Assembly (NCBI GenBank): GCA_020809705.1
Contig: CP085833.1
Location: 2,418,001 to 2,482,000, forward strand
From: Calonectria ilicicola
Lineage: Eukaryota > Ascomycota > Sordariomycetes > Hypocreales > Nectriaceae
Direction: 5' to 3'
DNA length: 64,000 bases
Positions 1-11,964 of this stretch are shown here, piece by piece. The notes under the pieces were generated by a model, which worked only from the letters and a program-made list of their open reading frames with translations, ran no database searches and was not told the DNA's origin. Position 1 is the stretch's first letter; every line of letters begins with the position of its first letter. The position numbers and the translations under genes are program-made.

Positions 1-439
1 GAACCGAAGATGTATAGCAAGTGCTATACAAGACAACAACCCATGTTGTATAGGCGATGGCAATGGTAATCCAGGTGCGGTACCAAAATGGCCAGTTTCT
101 GGGGTTTTCCGGGTCGCCCTCCTCAAAAATGACTTCGTACTCGGGTGGTCGCGAGGCGGCGCTCGCAATGCTGGTTCCGGTCCTGGTGTAGGTGATGGGT
201 TCGCGAGCTTCGCGTTCAGCGTCGGTCTCGACATCATGTGTCTGAACATGCTCAAGGGCATCGAGGATCCCTGGTTCTCGCGAGCGTTGTGTTGAGTAGC
301 TGGGTCGACTTCGTTGAGAACCAACTGTCTTGATGGGTTCCAAGACTGGCGAGTCGGTTGTGGAAGATGAACAAGACGACACTGTCGAGTGTGTCTCGGC
401 GCGAGCCGACGCTGACGCCTTTTCGAGTTCCTCGGCCAT
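1..439 (-). CDS. MFS transporter, DHA1-type, N-terminal part only
   Basis: This is an open frame of 146 codons from the ATG at 439 to the left window edge without a stop, so the gene continues beyond position 1. About 110 residues of a hydrophilic, Ser/Thr/Glu-rich cytoplasmic N-terminus are followed by a segment close to EGDPENPRNWPFWYRTW and then the start of the first membrane helix, ending near YSTCYTSS. The DPENPxNW...W segment before helix 1, and the YSTCYTSS sequence inside it, are characteristic of fungal DHA1 drug:H+ antiporters of the polyamine/multidrug type. Substrate cannot be told from this fragment. It is transcribed away from the 2 kb spacer to its right. Confidence 0.8.
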   Translation of the reverse strand, partial: MAEELEKASASARAETHSTVSSCSSSTTDSPVLEPIKTVGSQRSRPSYSTQRSREPGILDALEHVQTHDVETDAEREAREPITYTRTGTSIASAASRPPEYEVIFEEGDPENPRNWPFWYRTWITIAIAYTTWVVVLYSTCYTSSV

Positions 440-2502
440 GGCGTGATTGTCGCTCTCGGCGGCAATGGATGTGGGTGGGTGCAGAGATAAGTCACAGTTG
501 AAGAGGAGCAAGAGCCTCTAGATGCTATCAATTAGGGCGAACGGATGAAACATTTCACGATGAAACTTAGCATAGCTAGACGAAAAGAAGAAAAAAAACG
601 GCGACCGGTTGGTAAGCTATAAGAAGAATGACGGGATAAATCCTTGGCACAAGCTTGGGATCTTAGGCGAAAACCAGTTCCGGCCGGAAGAGGACCCTGG
701 CAACGACTCCTCGCAGGGAGTTCCGACCGATGCGGCACCGATGCCGCTGCCCCATCCATCACTAACACAACCTGGCTAGGCACGAACGTTTTGGTAGAGG
801 GAAGAGGGAGCGGGAACAGCGCCGGACATGAGATTGGCGTAGGATGGTGTGGAAAAGTGGAGGTGGAAGAGCGTGGTGGATGGATCATGGGACCAGGGCC
901 ACGATGTAATTCTCATTTATCACGGCCTGAGGTGGAGCGAAGAGTGGAGGGGCATCTTACCAGAGTGGCCAGAAAATATCTGTCGCACCTTGTTAAGCGG
1001 GATCAGGGATAGGGGGGACCGGGAAAGTCTTGACCCTGGGGAAGGGAAGCTGACGACGAGATTATACAATGGAATTGCTTGAGGTCGTTGGACGGAGCAT
1101 TTGTCGTTTACCACGATGCGATGCGCGCACTAAGTTAGTGTGTGGATCTGCCGAGGCACAAGGCGGTGCTGGTGCTGGGATTTTTTTGTTCTGGAAGAGC
1201 TTTTGGCTGGGCGGGTAGTGGGTATATCACATCATTTCATTTCACTCAGCAGCTAGTTTTTCAACTGCCTGCTGTCTGGGTTAATTATCCCAGTAGTACC
1301 CAAAGGGAAAAAGAAGAAGAAAAGTGTTTATGCCCGATGAGCAACCAAGGCGTGTGGATAAACATCTGGATTCCCACATTGCGGCAATGGAGATGCGGTG
1401 CACACCATTCCGCACCCGAGGCCCCCCCCCTGGACTTCGTATTTTATTTCCTGATCGGTAGCGTACCCGCCCTTATCTCTCAAAGTACAGACAGGAGTCA
1501 AAACAAAGAGAAAAAAAAAAAACGGCCAGCACCCCTGCGGACTGTGCATCTTGCGTGAGCAGCAACTCTATTCACGTGGGGGGGAGGGCCCTTTCTCTCT
1601 TGCAATCCTGCCGACTATGGTCCCGCGTTGCCGATACGGGCCCCGTCTCGGTGCCGAAGCCCGTCTTCGGCCGGGAGGTAGATCGAGGTTCGTGGTGTGT
1701 GGATGGATGGCTGACCGCCGCTCTGTGGCTTGCGGCTGATGGGTGGACGAACGAACTAGCGGGCACAGTTGCACTGTTTACGTTTGAACATGCATGGGAT
1801 CAAGTGGTTGTTGATGAGACGAGATGCGACTCAATTAAAACAATTAATTATTGGCAGTATAAACAAATTGCCCCAGCTGCCGTAGCCACGAAACCACTAC
1901 CCGAGAGTGTCTCTTTTTTTCCCCGACTGGCTCCCATACAAACAAACGTTTATGCATTAATCATGTACCGGTTGCCAGCGGCCGATCGGGTTGGTCGAAA
2001 AATATCTCCATGACTCGGGGAAGGGATGCTTCTTCCCATGCTAATTGGACGTTACAGGTGGAGACGCTTGCGGATCAAAGCGCACCAGGCGTTCCCACTA
2101 TTGAAATCTTCGGCAATTGTTTTTTTTTTTTTTCCCTTTGCGTTGGTTCCGTGGTGCTCGGGGGTGACTCAGACAGAGCAAAAAAAACAGGAGGGCTATT
2201 GGTGCTGGCCTGATGATCTTATCAGCCATGACACATCGACTTAATCAATCGTCTCACTTTAAGTTTGTTTCAGATGTTTATATCATCAGATCAACCTCGC
2301 GTATTTCATTTCGGTATATTTATTTTTTTTGTCGGTTTTACTTAGAGGGAAAAAAAGACTTAAATTGCTTGGCAAGCAACTTTTGTTATCGATATGTCGC
2401 AGTTATTAACCGAGAAAACTCTCGACAAAAAAAAATAAAAAATAAATAAAGTAAAATAAACCATAAGACTTTTATTTAAATACCTCTAGTATGCTACTAA
2501 GT
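440..2502. other. Intergenic spacer between MFS gene and PSD-like gene
   Basis: There is no gene I can support. It holds the upstream region of the leftmost MFS gene, several A/T homopolymer runs (for example near 1510 and 2120) and a markedly AT-rich stretch from about 2270 to 2480, which is also the 3' flank of the PSD-like gene. Short open frames here overlap each other on both strands and look like chance. Confidence 0.6.
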
Positions 2503-3804
2503 CTACTGAGGTGCAGTGGCCAACACAGTTCCCATGAAAGAATACGTCTCGTCCTTTGAATGAACAAAATCGCCAAATGTCAACTTGGTTTTGGGTTGGA
2601 ATACACAAATGATATCAGACCCACCAAACTCAAAGCACGAGATCTCCTCTCCCTTCTTCACATAGTCACCTTCCGAGACGGTCAGTTTGACCGACGAAAC
2701 TTGGGCCATTCCAATGGGCAGCACTGCTACTTTGCCAAGCACCGGGTTATCGATAACCACCATGCCGCGTGTCTGGAGGAATTGGTATCCTGGGGTGTCT
2801 GGAGCGTCGGGTCCGCACATGAAGCGGATCGGCTCACACTTCTTGTTGACTTCAAGGTAAGCCGCGCCCTGGATATTCTTAGCCTCCATGACCACACCCG
2901 AAACGGGTGCGTGCTGGCGATGGTAGTTGAAGGTGTTTAGGAACGCATGCATCCAAATGCCGCCCTTGAATTCATGAGCGTACTCGCTGCCCTGCAGCAG
3001 AGACTCAATCGTCCACTTGAGACCTTTGATGTCTACTATACCCTCTTCGCTGATTTGAACAATGCTGTCGCTGGGCTTCCCATGCCCATCTACCGACGTA
3101 TCAAAGGTGCAATCAGCTGGGTAGACAATGACGTGGTCGTTGTCAGGGTCGGCGATAGGTCTCGCACCAGGCTTGAGGTGACGAGAGAAGAATTGGTTAA
3201 AGGTTTTGAAGCCACCCTTGGGTTCTACTGCCTCATGATACCTGTATGGGGGCGATTTCTTGAAAGAGAGCAGGGACTCTGGGGTAAGGGAGCTGGTAGC
3301 ATCCATGTGGAGGCCAATCAACTGAGAGAAGACAACAATCCAAGACGAGAGCCAAGTGAGAGGCTGGCCGACTTGGGCTGGTTCGATTTTGGTCTGGAGA
3401 TCATGAAGGGGATCCCTGTCAAAGATGTAATAAAACACGGTGATGATGTTGTAGATGTCCCTGCCCTTGTAGTTTTCATGGGGAACCCACTTGAGTAGAT
3501 CGTTTGCGAAGATGAGAAAAGTGCGTTTGTCTTGGATCTTGAGTTGATCCATGATAACGGGGATGTCCTCATATGCAGTCTTGACGGCCTCACCCAGCAG
3601 ATCTTTGCCCTGCTGCTTGTCAAGCAGGTCGAGATACCCGGAGAGCATGAGTATGATGGGGTTGAAGATGATATCCTCCTTGCCATCAGGGGCGGGGATC
3701 CCGGGAAGAGGGATGGAACCCATAGGTGATCTCCCGATTGGCAGAGTAACAGGAGGTGGCTGGAAGCCAATGTCCTTGTTGGGGGCAGTGGGAAGGCCGG
3801 ACAT
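2503..3804 (-). CDS. Phosphatidylserine decarboxylase-like pyruvoyl enzyme
   Basis: The single exon encodes 433 aa. The C-terminal two thirds match the phosphatidylserine decarboxylase family: FNQFFSRHLKPGARPI (about 202-217), YPAD with Asp231 (usual family motif PADG), and the YHRQHAP segment (294-300) holding the family histidine. Near the C-terminus FGGSD (393-397) stands where the family has LGST/GGST; Ser396 would be the self-cleavage serine that becomes the pyruvoyl group. The N-terminal ~170 residues resemble the fungal extension found in soluble PSD-like enzymes. No mitochondrial presequence or transmembrane segment is evident, unlike PSD1. Family members decarboxylate phosphatidylserine or, in the PsiD branch of basidiomycetes, aromatic amino acids. 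Overall length and N-terminal architecture look closer to the PsiD-like group, but the substrate is unknown. The ATG at 3804 is followed by an uninterrupted frame. Confidence 0.88.
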   Translation of the reverse strand: MSGLPTAPNKDIGFQPPPVTLPIGRSPMGSIPLPGIPAPDGKEDIIFNPIILMLSGYLDLLDKQQGKDLLGEAVKTAYEDIPVIMDQLKIQDKRTFLIFANDLLKWVPHENYKGRDIYNIITVFYYIFDRDPLHDLQTKIEPAQVGQPLTWLSSWIVVFSQLIGLHMDATSSLTPESLLSFKKSPPYRYHEAVEPKGGFKTFNQFFSRHLKPGARPIADPDNDHVIVYPADCTFDTSVDGHGKPSDSIVQISEEGIVDIKGLKWTIESLLQGSEYAHEFKGGIWMHAFLNTFNYHRQHAPVSGVVMEAKNIQGAAYLEVNKKCEPIRFMCGPDAPDTPGYQFLQTRGMVVIDNPVLGKVAVLPIGMAQVSSVKLTVSEGDYVKKGEEISCFEFGGSDIICVFQPKTKLTFGDFVHSKDETYSFMGTVLATAPQ

Positions 3805-5952
3805 GTTAGCAGGACGGATTTGGTCTGGGGATGAAAATGAAGAAGTTTTGATGAGAAGATGGTTCTGCTATTGAACCTCTGAGAAGCTTTGAAGATAAAA
3901 CAAGCTATTATACGGGGAATTATGGCTCAATTTATAGAAAAGTTTGCCGTGTAGATGCTCATCCTGTTGTGGATCCAAGAGCTGAGCAGGATATGGCCGA
4001 GAACCTCATCCGAGTTCATCTACTTGCTGTTGTGTGGAAATAGTGGCAATGTCTCACAACCCCCGCCTTCGTGTTGGTTGCATTACGCAAGAATAATACG
4101 ATTCTGTCAAGCCACGGCAGTTTGGCGGTGTAACATATTCACTACGCGTTTAGCTGGTTGTGGCATGGATAAACACGAGAACACGATGAGATCTCTATAT
4201 AGAGGAGATGGCATTTTCATGGAATTTTATTGAATATTCCAAATGAAAACTCGATTTTTGGGATCAATTATTTCAGAATCAATCCAAATATTATCATGAA
4301 AACTTCCCCTCTTCCCCTGTTTATGCCCAAGTTTGTGGCAGCACGGACTGGCTTACGCTTCGTATTATGCTTGGCTGAACTTTGGTTTTGCAATATCCCG
4401 CCACTATGCACTGGACAATATGCGAGTTTCTTGATTTGAGAAAAGGTGCATATGTCCTATGTGGTACTGCCAAGCGGGCACCAATGACATGTTGATGGCG
4501 GCACATGTTGAAGGGCCACTGGTTGTTTCTCATGGTTGAGTGAATACTGTTCGAAAATGCACATAGTTTCTCTCACTTCAGATTTTGTGTATAATATTCA
4601 CCTGTAATATATGCATCATGCTAAGTCGCTAGGTGCACAGGTTTTTACCTGTGCGAAGCCTTTGAAATCAGTCCTCTGGCCACTTTACTACAGGGCGGGG
4701 TGTACCGTATTTGCACTTACTGAATTGCCATACTTGCATCGGTCTCCTTTCCAGAAGAAATGTCTGATAGCTTGAATCTCAATTCCGATTTGATGAGGTG
4801 GTGGCCTTTAAAATCAAACAACTCCTAAAGACGCCCGATGTCTCTCAACCCAATGCAAATCCTATCAAGAAAAGAGCACAGGGAAGATGTTGATGATACG
4901 AATGTTGAATTTATCAGGATTTTCCCCGATTTGCTACCCGAAGTTGCGATACATTGTTGACGCTCGGACCAAGTAGTAGGATTACACATTGCTGCAGTGT
5001 GAACCTGCCGTACAACGCTACTAAAGTTGACCGGTGAGCAGCAATGCAGATCGTTCGAGCTAGCTATTACGGACTATAACAAACTTGGTAACAATCATCT
5101 GAATCAATGTAATTTTCAGTCAGCATTAGGTATTCTAGAGAGGCGGCATTATAAGCTGGAGGAGCTAATGTGCAGGGACTGCAGTCTTGGGATATGTTAT
5201 CGGGTTCAATTACAGAATCTAGACCGTTTACTGTGCGTCTTTAGTATAATTGACCGAGATAGCGGGGGAAAACTCTTTGTTCAATCAGGACATGATCTTC
5301 AGTGTGACCTTTCTTGGTGGATCTGAGGCCGTAGCTAGAATGCTTGGCGGGACACCACCTGCGGGAGCCATATCTCTGCAACTGTATGGCCGACCCTGCT
5401 AAAGGGACTCATTTCCTCCTTTCATAGTAAGAGAGCTTGTGGGCAAGCTGCCGCGTACTTCTCCAGTCTACCTACCAATGCACTGCATGATAGCAGTTGT
5501 GCAATTATAAAGAACCCGATGGTTCATTCGACATTATTCGTTTGAGCCCTAGCTACCTGTCGATCATATATTTCTCTGGTAAATTTTCCATTTGAATTCT
5601 TGTTTGAAAGTGAGAGTTCGTTGAAAAAAAGGTTTATCGTGTGACATTTCGGATCGATCGCTGGATGGCCCCCACCTGTTCGAGATCTGGACTCAAAAAT
5701 GGAAGAGGCCTCATCGTTATGCTTTATCGGGGATTGATGAAACCCTTTCTCTAAGTGGTGGAAGCCTAGAATAAAACCGAGGAAAGCCAACTGGAAGCCA
5801 TTGGCCGATGCCGGGCTGGCTGGTAACGTTTTCCGGCTCTAAAATATGAGAGATCGGGGTACGTGCCCCGCGATGAGGTTTGGCAATATGTATTTATAGC
5901 AAGATCTCTCCTTGATATCTGGAAACTACAGCAATAACTGATATTAAAAAAT
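3805..5952. other. Intergenic spacer upstream of PSD-like and Dal5-like genes
   Basis: This divergent spacer must hold both promoters. It is fairly AT-rich around 4200-5000. No complete gene is recognisable. One frame at about 5027-5326 carries the residues DYNKLGNN, which recall a motif of inositol-phosphate synthase, but the surroundings do not continue the match (see findings). Confidence 0.55.
5891..5898 (+). promoter_or_regulatory. TATA-like element of the Dal5-like permease gene
   Basis: TATTTATA lies 55 bp upstream of the chosen ATG at 5953, within the range where fungal TATA-containing promoters place it. The assignment is by position and sequence only. Confidence 0.35.
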
Positions 5953-7670
5953 ATGGCAGACCTTCAGAGTACAGGTCCGTCAGTGGAAGAGGTAGATCCT
6001 GTTGTGACGACGAAGTCTCAATTACGTCGACATGTCGATGAGGCGGATATCCCCCCCGAGCAGCGCAAAGCTGAGGCTCTCTTGATGTAATACTCTCATT
6101 CTCCTTTCATGAAGGAAAAAAAAGAAAACAATAATACTGACTGTTGTTTTATAGCCGCAAAGTTGATTGGCGCCTTATCCCCATGCTCGGCATCCTCTAC
6201 TCGATCGCCGGCCTAGATCGAGTCAACCTCTCAAACGCGCGTGTGGCAGGCATGAATGAAGACTTGCATTTCGACATCGGAAATAGATACTCAATTGCTT
6301 TGCTGGTATTTTTCATCACCTACTTTTTATTCGAGATGCCCACCACGCTGTCATTGCGTTGGATCGGGCCAAAGCTGCTTCTCAATGGCCTCGTGTTCAG
6401 CTGGGGCATTGTCATGCTCGGAATGGGCTGGGCTAATGACTGGAGGGTTATTGTTGTATGCAGAATGCTCATCGGTGTATTCGAAGCAGGGTTTCTTCCC
6501 TGCTGCATGTATTTGTTGAGCAGTTGGTATCAGCGATATGAGGTTCAGCAGAGGTATGTGGATGCGTGTTGCCCGAGCTGGCTGAGTATATGGACAAAAA
6601 CGAACTAATTGGAACTAGAATGGCTTTATGGTACATGATAAATCTATTCATTTCGGCGTTTGGGAATATTCTAGCATACGCTCTAATTAAATTGGACGGA
6701 GCTCACGGGATTGCAGGCTGGCGTTGGATTTTCATGTAAGCAACTCAATGCATTTGCAAGCGGCGCGTAGTCAGTGCTTACAAAATCTGCAGAATTGAAG
6801 GGGCCATAACTGTTGGATTCTCTTTAATCGGTTTCATGTTCACCCTGCCCTTCCCGGACCAACTTCTAGCTTCGGGCGCTAAATCCTCCTTCACCCGCCA
6901 AGAGCTTGAGACCATCCTCGACAGAGTGGAGCGCGACAGAGGAGACGCCGACCCCGACGATCTGACGCTGAGAAAAGCTATCAAGATTGGCTTGCGATGG
7001 GAGCTTTGGGTTTACGGCTTCATGTTCTTGTGCTGCAGCGCGCCAATTTACGCATTCGCCTATTTTATCCAGATTATCCTAACGACACTGGGGTACTCGA
7101 CTGCAATTGTATTGTTGCTTTGTGCACCACCTTACTTATTCAGTATCATTTGGACACTGGGAGTAGCGTGGTTTGCGGATAGGTCAAGATTGAGGATGCC
7201 TTGGATGGTGCTAAATGCGGCAATTACACTCACAGGATTGCTGTTGACAGCGTATCATGAGAATAATGGAGTGAGATACTTTGGTAAGCGTTTTGAACTC
7301 CTTGCAATAATATTAAACGCGACCACTTACAGCTTACGTAGGTGTCTTTCTCGGAGTTTCGGGTTGCAACGCCAACCTCCCGACCATCATTGCCTTCCAG
7401 TCAAATAATGTGCGTGGTGCATCTCGTCGCTCAGTCGCCAGCGGTGTTCAGATGTTATTTGCCGCCATAGGAGGTGTATACGCCTCGTGTACTTTTATGC
7501 AGAAGGAGTATCCAACGTATACTACTGGCGTGTGGTGCAGTGTGGCAACGCAATTTTTGCTCATCCTCCTCGTCATGTTGATGTATTGGTGGTTTACAAG
7601 ACAGAATAAGAAAGCTGATTGGAATGGTGTGGCTATCCAGGACGATGTCGATTATAGATACACGTTTTAA
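5953..7670 (+). CDS. MFS permease, Dal5/Tna1-like (anion:cation symporter family)
   Basis: Five exons join in frame: 5953-6086, 6155-6553, 6619-6735, 6793-7283 and 7342-7670, giving 489 aa. All introns are GT/AG and 57-68 bp. The joined protein has the hallmarks of the allantoate/nicotinate permease group: RKVDWRLIPMLGILYSIAGLDR leads into helix 1, followed by NLSNARVAGM, the NRYSIALLVFFITY helix, WRVIVVCRMLIGVFEAGF, and a central loop before the second six helices. The C-terminal helix is followed by a short hydrophilic tail. Members import organic anions such as allantoate, nicotinate, pantothenate or small peptides at the plasma membrane. The actual substrate cannot be read from sequence. 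Exon 1 supplies only the hydrophilic N-terminus, so a gene call starting at exon 2 would be truncated. Confidence 0.88.
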
Positions 7671-7783
7671 TTATTTGCTATTCTCATTCTAGCGCTGGGA
7701 TTGGAACCATGATACATTGATTCACATAACTTTTTGACATAAGACCTCATCATCCCTCCCATTTATTCATGATTGAAACAAAT

Positions 7784-8972
7784 TTAACAATCCAAGTACA
7801 CCGCTGTAGGAGGGTTAGTGGATAAATCGCCTTCTGGAACAATGTTGGGTCGCTTACCATTTGCGTACAAGGAGTACGAGTCAGCATTGTATAGACACGA
7901 CAGCGCGTCCAATGCAGTGCTATTCTCATATCCATAAGCGTAGTCCTGTGTCGAGACCTCTTGCTCATAGACGGCTCTTGCGTGTGTCATCTCGTGAATA
8001 GTTGTTGTTGCATGGTCCTGCTTGTGGCATGTCTTTGGCAGAGGTGGCAGGGTGTTGTAAAAGAGAGGGCACATGGTGACCCAGCCGTTGACCCAAGTGG
8101 TGTAAGCAATGAGGGGGCCGTCCGACTCGCAGTATCCAAACTCATCATAACACATGACACTTGTTTCGCCCTTGTCTGTGGTTGAACACTGTTCAGCAAC
8201 AGCCAGGAGTCGACCGGAAACGTGGTTTCGAGCCGTTGTCTCATTTGACTTGAAGTACTCTACGAACCTCGCCGAGGTCATATCGGCAGCGTCGGCAGCG
8301 GCAGCTCGAGCGAGAGGTTCGCAGTTTTTGATGCCATTTACGGTTGCCTCGAGCTGTGCAGCAGTGCAGTTGTCAGGCTTGAAAACGGTGCGCCTGGAGA
8401 GCCTTTGCGCTATGGCAGCGGTCGAGGCTTTGTCGACAGTAATGGAAATAGTGTTGGACTTGAAGGTAACTGCCTTTGCCTTGTCCGCAGAGGGAAAACC
8501 ACCTTCAGCGTAGACAGAGTATTTCCCCACTTTCAAGTCATACGTCTCTGCAACATCAATAACGCGGGTGAGGGATGATCCCACAGCCAGGTGCTCGAAG
8601 TGACTTGCTGCCAAGCCATCATACAATATGCTAAGCTCAATACCCAAGAAGGGAACTTCCGCTCCTAAGCGGTGTGTCAGATTAGATAAAAGCGATGTCA
8701 CACTGTGAAATGGTTTGCGCACCATTCTCGTCAAGTAGAGTCAATTTTCTTACTGGCTTTTCGTCCAGAATAGTGCCTATCTTCAGCAGGTTTAAATCAT
8801 TGGACCCCACATTCTCAATTGTGGTCTGGATCTCCGTCGCCTTTCCAGAGGATGACGCAGCGAGGGAGACCTTGAGACTGCTGTCTCCGAGATCGCGGCG
8901 ATGCCGAGTGGTATGCGCCTCGGACCCTAGCGCTAGACAAGTAAGCATGGTTAAAGCACGGGAAAAGATCAT
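7784..8972 (-). CDS. Secreted deuterolysin-type metalloprotease (peptidase family M35)
   Basis: Two exons (8972-8723 and 8664-7784), with a 58-bp intron, give 376 aa. Residues 1-19 (MIFSRALTMLTCLALGSEA) form a signal peptide. Residues 20-175 form the propeptide and end at a dibasic-like SRR site. The mature enzyme of about 200 aa carries HEMTH (307-311, zinc ligands and general base Glu308), with the third zinc ligand Asp324 in TQDYAYG, the aspzincin arrangement of M35. Cysteines in the mature part fit the disulfides of deuterolysins. The family cleaves proteins outside the cell and prefers basic substrates. The ATG at 8972 was chosen because it starts the signal peptide; the upstream in-frame ATG at 9167 would destroy it. 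It converges with the permease gene, whose stop is 113 bp away. Confidence 0.93.
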
Positions 8973-9037
8973 TTTGCGGGCAGGGACGTTATGGCAGGTG
9001 ACTTGAAATAGGAGCCGTTCAGAGATGGGTTGATTGG

Positions 9038-9049
9038 CTATATATAAAG
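9038..9049 (-). promoter_or_regulatory. TATA box of the deuterolysin gene
   Basis: Read on the minus strand the site is CTTTATATATAG, 66-77 bp upstream of the protease ATG at 8972. A CCAAT sequence lies just downstream of it on the same strand. The TATA box is good by sequence and spacing; use in vivo is inferred. Confidence 0.5.
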
Positions 9050-10195
9050 GGTAGATGTGCGGAGCAGTGGTTGCAAATGAGCTAAGGGGTTCGTATAAGC
9101 ATAAATGAGTGGCTAAACTACCAATGGCAGGGATCATGCCCGCCTGCCAAGCATACCTACGAACCAACGGGGGTTATTTAGCGCTTTCTTCTTTTAGCAG
9201 TCCTCTTCTAGACACTATCCTCGTATTAATAGGCACTTATGAAGCTCCACTTAAATATACTTTGGACATGTCAAAGATAAAACAACATGACCATGCGGCG
9301 TGATGAGATTGTTCGTCCGTTGTGTAGCTTCGTCCTGAATTCAGTCTCCAAACGGGCTCGGACCCGTTACTGCAACCCGAGAGATCGCCTCATGTCTTCC
9401 CACTCAATTGCATTGGGATTGCTTTGGGAACTTGCAGCACTGGGCAGCGTGCTAAACCAGCTGATGTCATGACATGTCCGAGCGGTTTACTTGAATCGCA
9501 TTTGCGACAATGACACAAAGCGCCTTGTTTACTTTCAATCGCACGGACACGGGCTCAAACAAACTAGACATCAGACGCATTCAATTTGAAATATTGCTAA
9601 ATAAACTTCAAATGCACTTTAGCCAGTGCATAATTTAGGCCTAGAAAAAAAAACCTGTTCTGTGTGGTTTAAAATGCTGCTTGACACCTCGTTTCTCAAA
9701 TTGAGGAGGAGTATGTCCCAACGATAACACAAGTGAGGTTATTTGAGCTACGTTTGATAGCAATGAGTAATCATTTACATTAAATTACATTCTCCTCTTT
9801 CTTTCACCCCATTCTATTCGATTCACTAGGTCAAGTGACAAATCAACTTGTCTCTACTGACCTGAGCGGCTGGCCCACAATTCTGATGATCCTGTTTGGG
9901 ACATATGAATTCTGGAATGGTCTGAGGAATAGGAGGCCCCCTCGTACCTAAGAAATCATCCCAGGAATGATGCTATCGCGGAACTTCCCTATCAGAAAAT
10001 CGTCCAAGCGGGGCACTTGCTCGTCAATGCTGGTTGTGCCATGCTATTTCTCCGAATAGGAACTATGATCACTCCGGTATTGTAGGTGGTGTTTAAATAT
10101 ATGAATTGTTTGTAGAAAATCTTGTTTCTCTTTCGGTCTAATATATGAACATTATACGTGCAATTTTATATTGTTGCACAGAATTCCTGTTACTA
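9050..10195. other. Intergenic spacer between protease and APC permease
   Basis: It holds the distal promoter of the protease gene and the 3' flank of the permease gene. I see no gene, tRNA or clear repeat; open frames are short and unsupported. Confidence 0.55.
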
Positions 10196-11964
10196 TTATT
10201 GAAGCGTTCTAACATAGGCGACTGGACCCTCATAACGGTGAGTTCCGCGGAAGAAGTAGTATGCCAAAGAAAACAGTGCAACGGCACCATATATCAAGAT
10301 ATTCCAATTCATCTCTGATGGGGTTGGATTTGGATTACTCGGCATAAATGCCAAGACAAAAATGACAATGAGGAAGGCCTCGGAGGTGATGTTTACGACA
10401 AGACCCCATTGACCTAGGCTGAATTTGGAGCCCAGAAGCGGGCTCTTCGTCCATCGCCTCCAGATCATGCAACCAATTGAGACGATGTAGCTGGAGAGAA
10501 GTGATGTTGTTGCCAAAGAAGTAATCGAGTTCAGAGCGACAGCCGAGCCGATGTTGATGAGAGAAAGAAGGCTGGAGATCAAGAAAGTAGTCAGAATGGC
10601 ATTGAGAGGCACATCCCACCCTGATGCCACTTTGGAGAACCAGGGACTAAAGGGAACGGCATGGTCTCGTGCGAATGCAAAGAGCTGACGGGATGCTGTG
10701 GCTACCATGGTTATATTGGAAAAGACCGTCATGGCAACGATGAAAACTGCCATGGCGGTAGCGCTGCTCGCTGACTGTGTCGAGTTGTAGAAGACTTGCA
10801 TGAAAGGATAGCCAGTCGGGGATGCGATTACTTCTCCAAGGTCACCTATACAGAAGCAATATGTGATAACCATTATCCACCCGAAAGCGCCATTGAAGAC
10901 AGTGGTCAAGATCATGGAACGCGGCAGAGTGCGGCTAGCATCACGCAGCTCTTCCGACATGTGGACGGCAGCATCTGCGCCCAGGAGTGGCAAAACACCC
11001 GCGAGAATTCCCACGAGTGTTGAGCCTCCTAGGCTGCCCCAGCCTCTTCCGTCACTAAACTCGGTGAAGACGGCCTTGGCGTTGGCTTTCGGCGATAGAA
11101 CCCACAGAGTAACTAAGATCCCAAAAAAGGCAAATATATGAATAATAAGGATCAAAGCGTCGATCAATGGCAGTTTCTTGGCCAGAACAGTGTTGAAGAG
11201 AACCGAGAAAGCAGCGACGGCGATACTGAGTAGAGTGCCGTGCCAGGCCTCAAAAACATAGTCGGGATAGTTCAGGACGGCAAGACCTTGGATTTGGGTA
11301 CCAGCAATAAATGCCGAAGAGGCACAAGACGTCTGCCAACCAAGAACACACATCCATCCCATCAGGTAGCTGATGAATTTCTGGTACTGCGGCGGCGCGA
11401 ATTCCGATACCCAGTGATATTGTCCTCCAGTTGTGGGAGCCCTGCAGAAGGTTTGCATTAGTCAAGAGGCCACGCGTGTATGGATTGTGTCTCCGGGACT
11501 GAGTGTCACCCACATTGAAGCCATTTCGGCCATTGATGTGTTTACCAAGAGAAAGCCTATCCAGCAAACGAAGAACATCCAGATCAAACCAGCAGTGCCG
11601 CCGTTGACAAGTCCGATAGTAGAGACACTTCACCAACATGTTTAGTTAATGGGCCAACAGCCATAAGACTCGGAGAGTTCCATTGGTAAAATTTACCTGA
11701 GAGAGAACTCCCACGATGCCATTAGAATCATTGAGAAGCCAAAGATGGACAGGAAGCGAAAATTTCTCTGCGCAAGGTCGCGTCAACAAAGCTTGATAGG
11801 GCAGGAGGCCCAGAGTTGTCGGCACGAACCCTCATTTCTTGGACCTTGCCCATACGGTACATATCCGCACGATCAGCTGCGTTTCCCTTTTTCTCGTCGA
11901 CATCGTCATCCAGGCCGAAGGGGACATTGTGAATGTTGGGAGATTCCTTGTCGCCAATTGGCAT
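10196..11964 (-). CDS. APC-family amino acid / GABA / choline-type permease
   Basis: Four exons join in frame: 11964-11830, 11767-11697, 11627-11514 and 11441-10196, giving 521 aa. The joined N-terminus reads DRADMYRMGKVQEMRRNF then RFLSIFGFSMILMASWEF, the usual cytoplasmic lead and first helix of the fungal UGA4/HNM1-like group. It is followed by NGGTAGLIW, MAEMASMAPTTGGQYHWVSE, and further hydrophobic helices to a total near twelve. The substrate could be an amino acid, GABA or choline; sequence alone does not decide. The 69-bp intron 2 ends in AAG, a less common acceptor, but frame and family fit are good. Starting at the ATG near 11458 would omit the first helices, so the small upstream exons matter. 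Confidence 0.88.

Noticed and set aside
2947..3498. 183-codon plus-strand frame opposite the PSD-like gene
   Set aside because: It is a shadow of a well-supported coding region with no family features.
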